Origin: Membranipora membranacea
Lineage: Eukaryota; Bryozoa; Gymnolaemata; Cheilostomatida; Membraniporidae
Length of the DNA: 64,000 nt
NCBI GenBank assembly: GCA_914767715.1
Contig: OU612069.1
Span: 11,777,387-11,841,386 of the forward strand
Direction of reading: 5' to 3'
The position numbers and the translations under genes were made by a program. Positions 39,106-49,800 of this stretch are shown here, in pieces. How positions within the stretch are numbered: position 1 is the stretch's first letter; every line of letters begins with the position of its first letter. The notes beneath the pieces were generated by a model. It made no database searches. It was not told the origin of the DNA and saw only the letters and a list, made by a program, of their open reading frames with translations.

Positions 39106-39515
39106 CTATGTTAGACTGGGTTCCTCGCTGTGAGTCGCGGTATATGTATCTCTTTATATCTAAGCTATGTTAGACTAAGTTCCTCGCTGTGAATCGCGGT
39201 ATTTGTATCTAAGCTATGTTAGACTGATTTCCTCGCTGTGAATCGCGGTATTTGCATCTAAGCTATGTTAGACTGATTTCCTCGCTGTGAATCGCGGTAT
39301 TTGTATCTAGGCTATGTTAGACTAGGTTCCTCGCTGTGAATCGCGGTATTTGCATCTAAGCTATGTTAGACTGATTTCCTCGCTGTGAATCGCGGTATTT
39401 GTATCTAGGCTATGTTAGACTAAGTTCCTCGCTGTGAATCGCGGTATATGTATCTCTTTTATCTAAGCTATGTTAGACTAGGTTCCTCGCTGTGAATCGC
39501 GGTATTTGTATCTCT
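39106..39515 (-). repeat. LTR tandem array, eight copies (3' LTR)
   Basis: Eight units of about 49-59 bp share CTATGTTAGACT and CCTCGCTGTGAATCGCGGTA. The array lies downstream of the LTR TATA box on the element strand, so it would be transcribed into the leader of the genomic RNA. The same array is at 53725-54134 in the other LTR. Confidence 0.9.
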
Positions 39516-41066
39516 GTATATCTTGCCAAAAGCTCTGTTGGCTGAATGTGTCTAAAGTTTTTAGACAATTTTCCTCTCTGTAGATGTGCCTCCTTGGGCT
39601 GACTGAATCAGATAATTCTCTGATTAAATCTGTAATGCTGTACGTCGTTAACCCGCTCTCTGGCGCTGACTGATTTTTACAAGTGTCCATCAGGCTTTTA
39701 TAGTGCTGGTTTGCTGTCCTGTTATTGTGCAACGTTTGCATTTACAGGTGTAAAGGTGTTTACCTTGTTATTGGTTTTAGCCTCAATTTCGTCATTACTC
39801 TCTTTTGATTTGCGTGTTTTGTCAGTTTTAATTATCTAGCTGTCAAAACATAGTTAGTCTGTCCTTTGCTTGACCTTCCCTCATTTCTGTTTCGATTATT
39901 TTTAAGTAATTTATGGTGTCAAGTGCACCTGTTTATCCAGGGTGTAATCTGTTGGTTTTCCTGATTTTGCAATCTTTCCAGGGTTGTTTTGAAGATCTTT
40001 AGTGACTTCTATTGCTCGTTATTTTAAAAGTAGCTTATGGTGTCAACTGCACTTGTTTTCTGTGGTGCAATATATTGGTTTTCTAATTTCGCAATCTTTC
40101 CAGGGTTGATTGACGTGCCCAAAGATCTCGTGACTCTGTGGTTATTTTGAAGATGTTTTGTGACTTCTGTTGTTTTCCGTTGTTTGATTCTCCACGGGTT
40201 GTTGCACGTGCCCAGATTTCTCATGGCCCTGTGATTATGTTTTGTTATATTTCAACACGCCCTCAGTGCACCATTCCCTCTATTTACTACAATATTACTA
40301 TTTTCCATTACCATATAGCCTGTGTCTAGATAAATCTCAATAATGATAACCTATGATGTTTAAGCCTAAACTACCCGTCACCATGCACTGAATGCCTAAG
40401 TATGTATCCGTTGGGTCTCAGTTTAAGCTCTTAGTAATAATTGAATTTAAACTAACTTTACTTTGTTTTGTTTTACAGATTATGTGGGTTAATGGTGATA
40501 TCCTGTCTTCACAGTACAGTGTGCAAGCTTAATTATCTAAAGAATACTCTACCACACTACTGTCAGAACTCATCTCATATCTATAACTTTAAAGTCTTTG
40601 GTTCTCATATCATCAATTCGAAGCCAGCGAACAAGCAGCAAAGCTCTCACAACAAGCAGGTCAAGCCTATAATAATCACGCCGAAACAGATCACCATAGC
40701 TATTCAAATTGACAACATGTGGATGACAATGGAACTTATGAGAAAAAAAAATATAATCAGAAACCAGTGCAATTTGTGTTATAATGTCTGGTGACCTAGA
40801 GTTCACCCTTAGTCTTAGTTTTTGACTTTTGCACGCTCATTGTTTTTCTCCGCTTTAGAAACCAATCACCGATAATAGGTGCAGAGGTAATTATTTTTGA
40901 CAGGTGTCATATTTTATGGGAGTTCTAATCCAGCTGATGAGTGGTTATCAATTTTTGTGGTTTCGGTCCAGGGTCTGGTTTATGAAATGTGTTGGTTGAA
41001 TATTAACACGTTATTCACTGCACTGTGTCTTTATATGATATGTGATTGACCTTTAGTTTTGTACTG

Positions 41067-41196
41067 TCGCACTTTTCGGAAATAAAATTTGTTATCCCCG
41101 TTGTCGAAGATTTTTACTGTGTGTGTGTGTGTCCCTCTAATTTTCTTGTATGGTTAATCGTTTGCTGCATCTGACATATCGCACTTTTCGGAAATA
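41067..41196. repeat. 18-bp direct repeat straddling the LTR boundary
   Basis: TCGCACTTTTCGGAAATA occurs inside the LTR edge (41067-41084) and again just outside it (41179-41196), where a polypurine tract would be expected. The right LTR has only the inner copy at the matching offset. Confidence 0.8.
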
Positions 41197-41385
41197 CAAG
41201 TGTCCTCACTTGTTGGTTTCATATGTGGTGAATAAATCATGTTCTTTCCTACAGCTGTCAGCTTCCCTGGTTAATCCCACATGGTTGGAACCGCATTCAC
41301 CACACCGTGTCGGTTCGATCTCTGGTTTCTGTGACCTCAACGCCATCCCCTGTGTTTTTGTCTTCTGGCCTCCATGTCTGTAAGG

Positions 41386-41393
41386 TATAAAAG
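41386..41393 (+). promoter_or_regulatory. TATA box of the antisense RING gene
   Basis: TATAAAAG lies 93 bases before the RING start codon, with an initiator-like TCATTC about 20 bases downstream (41408-41413). It is outside the LTR and on the strand opposite to the element's coding frame. Confidence 0.65.
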
Positions 41394-41485
41394 GTCGATG
41401 TTTCAGATCATTCATTACCCAGCAATCAATACTTGGTACTATTACAGTTTTTCTTCATCTTCTTACTTTTAATTCAACTTTAGTT

Positions 41486-42915
41486 ATGTCTTCGCTTTTT
41501 GAACAATCTTGCGCAATCTGCTGCGCACCCAGTCCAGGGCGACTGACGATATACACGGCATGTGGGCACTTTGTATGTCCCAGGTAATATTCCTAACAGT
41601 AGACGTATGATAATATTCATGTTGTGTCAGTATAGGAGCTGTTGTACTGAATAGTCTTAATAGTTAGCAATAATTTATGTGAATATTTACTTATTGTTTC
41701 TTTTCAATTCCATTCGCTTGTTTTTGTTTCTGTTCATTCACCTAAATTTTTTGTTTGTTTATTTATTTATTTATTTTTTTTTATCTAGGTGCGATGAAAG
41801 GATGATCCTCGGCTTGGTGGAAAGAGCACTTGAACTAAATCATGATTTTGACAGAGCGCTGACCACCACCTGTCCTTTCTGTCGGCGCGGGACAGGGGGG
41901 TCTATTGGTGACACAATGGACCGTGTCACCACCCTGTTGGTGTACATGTATGCGGTGTCCTTGTTTCTGTCGGTGAGTAGATTTTGTTTTGGCGGATGCC
42001 GCAATGACTAAGATAGGTGTAAAAATATGAATGGAGTGGAGAGGAGATGATAACTTGACGCAAAAACAGTCCAGTTTGCTAGAGATTATTACAAGAATAA
42101 GATAAGATAGCATCTGGTGAATATTTAATAAAAAAAAAACTTCATGCTATTATGCTCATTACAATGGGCATATAAAAATCTGACTATTACCATTTGCTAG
42201 CAATATATCCTAATTCGTATGTTTTGATTTCACACACGATTTTTACATATAGTTTTAATTTATCATTTAATATTGCAGAGCTGCAATAAGGATAGCCCTA
42301 ATTCGGTGTTGGGAAGGGCTGGCTATGTTCCTGGGGAACAAGGTTATAACCAGGACATAGCTCGGAGTATCGTTCGGCAGTGGAGATATATCACTAGTTC
42401 TGTGGACACTCTGCTGTCGAGTGGTTTCATCCTGACAGACATCAACAGAAACCCGGCGCTTCAACCCCGATTAACTCGTGCCAACGACGAGAACCTCTGT
42501 AAGTTTGAATTGTTTACAGCCCTGTTAATACAATCTTATAAAATTTAATAGATATTTTTTGTAACTTTTGTTATATGTAATGTAAGCAGTGATCGTAGTC
42601 ATGATCTAACTTCTAATGATTCCCCTCAATTTTTGGGGCATGTTTCCCCTGAGATGCTGTGTAACAATGTAAAATTATATTATAATTATAATGTATTTTG
42701 CAGTTCGTCTCAGCGTGCCTCAGGCCGGAGGAGATATACCTTCCCATAATCTAGTGCAGGCTGGCGTGGATCTTCTTACTGTATTCAATGATAGAGTGGA
42801 GTTGCCAGCCAGCCCGTTTGCACGCATCAGTGAGCAAAACGGTCCCGATAGACGTCAGCGGCGACGACAATGTCGGGGAGTATACGGACGCCGTTGTCGT
42901 CGGGATCCAAGATAA
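41486..42915 (+). CDS. Antisense RING-finger protein carried by the retroelement
   Basis: Four plus-strand exons, 41486-41583, 41789-41972, 42279-42498 and 42704-42915, sum to 714 bases: 237 residues plus stop. All three introns are GT-AG with good donors (GTAATA, GTGAGT, GTAAGT) and pyrimidine-rich acceptors. The N-terminus is a textbook C3HC4 RING: Cys9, Cys12, Cys26, His28, Cys31, Cys34, Cys61, Cys64, with intron 1 falling just before Cys34. A hydrophobic patch (about 78-96) and a region of no known family follow. The C-terminus is strongly basic (RRQRRRQCRG...RRCRRDPR), like a nucleolar or RNA-binding arginine-rich motif. A RING suggests E3 ubiquitin ligase activity; the substrate is unknown. 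The gene lies between the polyprotein stop and the 3' LTR, convergent with the polyprotein, with its own TATA box and poly(A) signal. Confidence 0.85.
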
Positions 42916-42997
42916 AGAACTGATTATTGATCACTGATTATGATTTTTTTTACTTGAATATCCACTCTTGTATTGAAATAACTGTGTTTAGATAAAT

Positions 42998-43003
42998 AAT
43001 AAA
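42998..43003 (+). terminator. Poly(A) signal of the RING gene
   Basis: AATAAA lies 83 bases after the RING stop codon, followed by a GT-rich stretch (TATCTTGTTTCC). It ends 38 bases before the stop codon of the convergent polyprotein, so the two transcripts would overlap tail to tail. Confidence 0.7.
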
Positions 43004-43040
43004 TATGTAATATATCTTGTTTCCTCTAATATGTTGAAAC

Positions 43041-43826
43041 TTATTGCTTTGGCCTGTTGCAAACAAAATAACCAATGTTCACATTTTTATCTGTAATGTA
43101 ACAAGTTGGTTGTTCTAAAAATAACCAGTATCTACATTCTCTTGTCCCTCTGAAGTATTTTATAATTCTTACTCCCTTTTGAAGAATGGTTCTCCTCTCT
43201 TCTTGAGTCAGACTATGTGGTGTCTTGATACCGTAAAGACAATCTTTGTTATCCTTCCTCAATTTTAGCTGTTGTCTTGTGGGTTTGTTGGTTACTTCAT
43301 TGCACTTATTCTCCGATACCGACATAAATTGTATTATTGTGTCTGTAACTTCATAAGTCATTCTAGTTTGATTCCTGTTCACACACTGCTTTCCCAGAGT
43401 TGTTGTATGCTCTCCGATTACTTTACTCACCTCTTCATCATAGGTATTCCATCTTTGTGATACCATTTTATTCCAGCAATCACTCTTTGACATTTCCTGA
43501 TAGTAGATATCTTGTTCCGTCTTTGTTCTTTGGTCACTTCTGTCGCATCTGATTGAGGATATGGTATGTTTTATCCTACATGTTGAGCCTACCATTAAGG
43601 TATTTTTGTTTTCTCTCTGTTGTAACCAGTTTTCATCAATATTGGATACTTCTCCTGTCTGGTTGTACATACTGCAGTTTAAGCTCATGTTTAGTTCTCC
43701 ATTGGTGAGGGTTGATTTTACCCTGTGATTCAACTCGCATATCACGCTGTTCTGTGCGCTAATCGTTGGCAGTATTATACTCAAGGTAATAACACCAATG
43801 CAAAACTTTGTCGAGAAGTTAATATT
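43041..43826 (-). other. C-terminal glycoprotein-like module (Env2) of the polyprotein
   Basis: Residues from about 3070 to the end. A hydrophobic signal-like segment (VITLSIILPTISA) is followed by a Cys-rich region of about 230 residues with N-glycosylation sequons (NMS, NCS, NQT) and a KSDCWNKMV motif. There is no C-terminal membrane anchor. It resembles a viral-type ectodomain without a stalk; the family is not recognised, so the label is by position and features. Confidence 0.55.
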
Positions 43827-46800
43827 ACTCGCCCGGTAATTGTTTTTAATCTTTGTTGTCCTAATGCTGTTGGCGTAATAACAAGGTGGTTCAACTGAAT
43901 TGTTTTCTCTTTCTTCTCCAGATTCAACCATCAACCTTTCATTGTAAAGTGCAGGTCGTCTCCTCCTAAGATTATACCTGCCAGTCGTATCTTCATGTGA
44001 GTTGACATCGTCTCTGAACAAACCCTGATATTCTGCTCTTTCCTGTTGGGTGGCTGATTCAAATGTATTTCCTTGCCCCTCAATATCTGAGTGTTCGTGT
44101 TCTTGTGGTTCAATGTGCTCATCGTGCACTTGAGACTCATCACCATTTTCTGCTCCCTCATCTGCTGAATTTTCTATATCTAATTCTCCTTCTGAACTTG
44201 TCTTCTGGCCTCTCAGCTTATTCTCCTCTGAGTCATCTTTCAGATATTCTTCTTGTATAGCTGCTTTGCATTCCTTGTAGGTTGGTGTGTAGTTTTCTGT
44301 GACAAGTTTAAGTCTTCTGATATTGATCCATTTAGGTTTTGAGTGTGGTGCCACACAAGGTACCAGTTTTGCCATGGTGTCACTTACATCTGTCACTCGG
44401 AACGGTCCTCTGAATTGAGATGTGAGTGCTCTTGATTTTCCCTTTTCTATAGCTGGTCTATACATATAGCAGCGGTCTCCTACTTTGATAATAGGATTGC
44501 TGGCATTTCTATCAAAATATTGTTTGTACCTTTCATTCATCTTGTCGTGTATTTCATACGCATGTTTTATAGCTTCCTGAAGTCTCAAAACCAAGCTTTC
44601 CTTGTAGTCATCAGTGGAGTTTGCCTTCTCATTTACACTGATCGGACTCGCTTCCTGCATTTTGCTAAATAGGGGAATTCTAAAGTCCCTACCATGTGCA
44701 AGGAAAGCTGGTGTGTCGTTCATATGCGAGTTAGATCTGCAAACCGATGTGTTCATTGCAAATACCACTGCCGGCAAATAAAAGTCCCAGTCGTTTTGTG
44801 TTGATGAGGTGTACCCCTGTAGCGCACGTTGTAGAGTTTGTATCCTCCGTTCTACAATGCCGTTTGACCTTGATGAATACGCAAGTGTAAATGCATGATG
44901 AATATCTGTCAACTTCGTCAGTTCGGCCATTAGTTTTGATCTGAAACATGGTCCATTGTCTGATCTGAGTTCGATTGGGAACCCGTAGATTACAAATACT
45001 TTACTAAACAGTGCATACGCTATGGTCTGTGCCTTGAGATCCTTTAGTGGTATGGCAACTACAAGCCTTGTGACTGACTCAACACATACCAGAATGTGTT
45101 TATTCCCGTCCTTAGAGATCTTCAAGTCTTGTAGATTGTCGATTGACCACCTTGCAAATGGACTTGAGATGGGTACATGTCGCATTTCTGGTTTGAGATA
45201 TTTGTTTGGTCTTTTGCAGAGCCCACATGTCTGACAGTCACTTATAAAGGCTTTGACATCGTTGTTCATCGATTTCCAAAAGAAATATCTTGTCAGACTT
45301 GCTGTCGTCTGTATAATACCACGATGTCCTCCACATAAGTCACTGTGGAATGACTGTATTATTCTCCTTCTCATTTTTACAGGTACTACCAGTGTCAATC
45401 GCTTCTCATTTCTGGAGATGTACCACAGCAGGTCTTCTCTCACTTCATATTGTTTTGATGCAGCAATGAAGAGTTTCCTCAATTGTATAGTGAGGTCAAT
45501 ATCTAAGTGTCCAGTTTCCAAATATCGTAACAGAACACCGTAGAAGCTATCTTCCATTATTCCTTGTCTGAATTGGTGTACAAATACCCGGTTCTCCAGT
45601 ATATTCTTCAATTCCCAAATCAGCTCCTCTTTCTTTCGCTTTTCCTGGTCACTTTCTCCCTCAGTCTCCTTATCTTCTTCTTCTAACACATTGATGATTG
45701 CCTTGTGTTTATTTGCAGTTTCCTGCATGATTTGTTGTGTATTCGTCTGTTTTGTCCTTCTTATCCCTTCTCTTCTTATCCTTTCTGAGTCAACTTTTCC
45801 ATTTGTATCAATGACTGGCTGGTTATTTTCCTCATCCTCTTCGCTGTCTGTAACATCCAGTCTTGAAAGACAATCTGCGGCTTTGTTGGCCTCACCTTTT
45901 ATGTGATAGATTGTGACATTCTCGAATTGTCCTAGTCGTGTGGTGAGTTTCACCCTTCTCAGTGATGGTTGTCTGTTATTTTGTAGTATAACCTTTGCAT
46001 CCATACTGTCGGTGTAACAGTGTACCTCGGAGTGCCTTGTAACTGATGACCAGTGTTCTAGACAACATAATAATGCATGTGCTTCCAACTCGTACATTGG
46101 CCAAGCTCTCTCTGCTGCATTGAGCTTCCTTGAAAAATAACCAATCGGATGTAATACTCCTTCATGTCTCTGACTCAGCATACCACCCACACATTGTATA
46201 GAACAATCCGAGTGAACAATGAAAGGTTTTTCCAGGTCAGGATGTGTAATCACCGGTCTTTCAGTTACTGCAGTTTTCAAGCTTTCAAATGACCGTGCCT
46301 CCTTTTCAGTCCATTTGAAAGGGTTCTCCATTTTGAGTAGTTCGGTAAGAGCAGTTGCTTTCTGTGCATAACCTAGAATGCATCTCCTCATGAATCCACA
46401 AAGGCCAAGAAATTGCCTCACCTGTCTACGTGTTTTTAGTGGCTTCATGTTTCTAACTTTCTCAACGTTTCTGTCGTCTGGTGTCATACCTTTCATTGAT
46501 ATCACATGACCTAGGAACTCTACCTTTCGTTGAAAGAAGTGACATTTTGATGGTTTGATCATCAGTCCTCCTATCCTGAACCTGTCAAACAGCTTTCTCA
46601 GATATTCTATGTGTGCCTTGGGATCGTCTGGTGATGCCACTATCCAGTCATCGATATAATTGATGTAGTTTCTCGGGTTGAGGTTTGCCCTTATAACATT
46701 GGTGACCTGGTTAAAGATCCTTGGTGATATGCTACATCCTTGCGGCATTCTTTTCCACGTCATCTGGGGCATTCCATCTATTGCAAATGCCAATTTTGAT

Positions 46801-49800
46801 CTTGATGCAGGGTCGTCTATAGCAATGGAGTAAAATCCTGATGCTGCATCTAAACTGCTAAACAAACTGTTTCCATGCATTTGCCAGTTGATTTCTGCTA
46901 TCCTTGGCAATTGTACGATCTCCTTGTCCAACAATTTATTCAGCTTTCTGTAATCTATCAATAATCTCAAAGAGTTGTCCTTTTTCAGTATCACAAATCC
47001 GGGTGCACACCAGGGTGAGTTTGCATATTCTATTATCCCTGCTTCCATTAGTTCATTTATCAGTTCTTCAGTTTTCCTACGATGTAATGGGTTCAGAGGG
47101 TATGGTTTTGTTGCAACAGGTTGATGTTGGTTTGTATTTATAGTTGGACTGTATAACGGGCTGTGTTTCAAATCTTTGATACCTCCTGTAAGAAACACAT
47201 CTTTGTTTTCGATGATCACGTCTCTTATTTCCTGGCGCATTTGTGGGTTGAATTCATTCCACGGTATGTTTATAGCTTTAATCAGTTCCTCTGTTGTCAT
47301 TTCATCATATCCTGCTCTCGGTATGTAATGCTCTGGCCCGATATCATTTGGATCCTGTAACACATTTTTCTTCTCTGTATTTCTATCTTGTGATTCAAGC
47401 CCCATGACATCTTTTCTTGTATATCTAGTAGCAAGTAGATCGACCATCATCCCATTGATAACCATTACACCCTGTCTTACATCTATCAGTGTCCTGCCAA
47501 AATTCCAGAATGCTCCGAATCCAATCAAGGGTTTAGCCATCTCCTTCCTGCAAACAATGAATGTTAACGTGAATTCTAAGCAACCGATCCTGACATCTGC
47601 TTCTCCACAGTCTAGAATGTTGATTGGATGTCCTCCAAAGCCACATGCTTTCGTAGTTGTGGGTCTTCTATTTCTCAGTAATATTTCTTTTGCCATACTT
47701 TCGTCCAGTAGATGTATGTGAGACCCTGTGTCTAAGAACAAGATTTTGTCGATTTCATTTAATTTACCCATGATATATGGTGCTTTGTAAGGATTTGTTG
47801 TTTCTGTCAGGGTTTCCACTGCAACTTCCTCATGCTCCATTTGGTTATATTCAGCATCGCTCTCGATATACATAACTTGATTCAACATCTCTAATTCCAC
47901 GCCTTCTTCTGATTCCCTGCCTTTTGGTTGCTTATTCCTATGCCTCCCCGGTGATGTCCTCAGAATGTTTCCACTTTCATTTCTCCATATGCTACCGCAC
48001 TGTATTCCCAGTCTTATGACCCCTAGCGTAATTAAGATGTTGCATACTATATTCCATATTGTCATAAATGTAGCCCATCCTGATTTTATGAAGTCGAAGA
48101 AGCTCAATCCCCCCAAGTTGAATGCTTTGGATGAGGTTGGTCCTGTGTTTGGCAAAAGTCCCGCTTTCCTCAGTTGTGTTCTCTCTGATTGTATAGTGCT
48201 CACAAAATCGGTGAGTAATAGATTAGCCCCCGTGTCTAAGTCTGATATCGGGAACAAACCAATCCTCTCCTTGAATAAGTGTAGTTTAGTGTCTTCATAT
48301 ACAGTTTTGGTAAATAATATATCTCTGAGCGTATCATTTTCCATTTCTTTAGCTTTGTTTACTTCATTCTTGTCCCAATGGTACTTGAATAATGTGTTAT
48401 TCAGTTTGAAAAAGGTAAACTCTCCTTTCTCGCAGTTCTTTAGTGGCAGATCTTTGTGTAGAATATTTGTTTTAGGGTCCATCCATAGTGTATGTGTCTT
48501 GTCAAGCTTTTCCTTCACCTTTACTGGTACCCAATTTCCACATTGTATGTCTTGCTCCTCATCAGGTTCATATGATATATTGTAGTGCTTAACTTCCTTG
48601 CACCCATACACTGCAATATCATCTACCGAAATTGGTTCTGCGGCAATGTAGTCATCTTTCAGTAATAATCTGATGGCTCCTGTTGGTTCCATTAACATAA
48701 GTTTGGATATCAATTGCAATGCTAGTTTCTCGTGATTGCACAGTGATCTTACTGAATTCTTGAACATCCGTTGGGTTTGGTTACTGATTTGTAAAGACAG
48801 ATCCGTTGCTACTGCCAGAAATTGTCCAACTAGAAATCGAGCTGTGGCATTTACTGTCAGCAAAAATTCCTTTCTGTGCTTGGTCAAATTCTTCCTGAGA
48901 ATTTCTGTAGTATTATCAATAAATAACCCTTGGTCCGTGTGTATTAACAATAGGTTGGGTTGGCTATTTGGACAAACTTGTACTCTGCCCCAATTTCCTC
49001 TTTTGAAGCTCAATGCCATATCCTGTTCCTCTGACATCCAGAAGTCTCCTTGTAGTTCTCCTTTGACCTTGGTTGCTTTCTTGAATAAACATTTTTCTGT
49101 TGTGTTTCCCTTCCATACAAGCATTCCATTGTCTTGTAATGAACAGCTGAAGTTGTCATATTCACAGTTATCTGTATGTCCTAAGGTTGTTTGCATCACT
49201 GTGCTACCTCTATGATAATATATGTATCCTGGAGTAAGATCATAATTGACTACTTCTTGAGTATGCCAAGCACAACACCATGTGTATTCAGGATCTGTTG
49301 ATTTGTGAGTTGATATCACACCATCCTTTTCCGTCAATTTTTCTCCATATGCTTTCCTGTGTTTTACCATGGTCCAGCATGCCCCTTCTGATACCGGTTC
49401 ATATCGTACTGTTTGATGGTGAGCTCTTTCGTCGCTGAAGAAGTATAGGAAGGTATAGGTAGTTGTTGTTCTTTTGCTGCAGAGAAATGCTTCGTTCTGC
49501 AATATGAGTGATGTTGTTTTATATAACTGTATTTCCAGTGGTGAGATTTCCATTTCATTTTCTTTCGGAATGTCACACTTTATGTCTTTAGGTAGTGACA
49601 ATATTAAGTGTGGTTTTGATCTGCTGTTCAATCCAGTGTTGCATATCATTGGATGGTCTGGATGTCCTTTGGCTGTTTTTATCAGACTACCTATTACTAC
49701 TAATGCTATTGCAATAGTGAGGACGCTTCCAACTGCTCTAAATCCTCCCTTAGACTTGGTTGTTAATGGCGGTACGTCTTCTTTTTCTGCTCCGTTGTAA

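Larger units (their letters stand above)
38534..41176 (-). repeat. 3' LTR (2643 bp)
   Basis: On the element strand it begins TGTCAGATGC (41176 downwards) and ends GCTGATA, so the ends are an imperfect inverted repeat TGTCAG/CTGATA. It contains a TATAAAAG box at 39695-39702, an eight-copy tandem array, and AATAAA at 38897-38902 on the minus strand. The last would give the 3' end of the genomic RNA. Open frames in the LTR, such as 40468-40794 on plus, look incidental. Confidence 0.93.

Noticed and set aside
39106-39515. Regularly spaced repeats that look like a CRISPR array
   Set aside because: The spacing segments are themselves near copies of one another, the array is duplicated in both LTRs, and the host is an animal. 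It is an LTR tandem array.
40468-40794. 108-codon plus-strand frame in the LTR (also 55087-55413)
   Set aside because: Identical in both LTRs only because the LTRs are identical. It has no domain, membrane pattern or start context that sets it apart.
47965-48585. 206-codon plus-strand frame opposite the polyprotein
   Set aside because: It is the complement of the long minus-strand coding frame. It has no start context, introns or domain, unlike the RING gene outside the coding frame.
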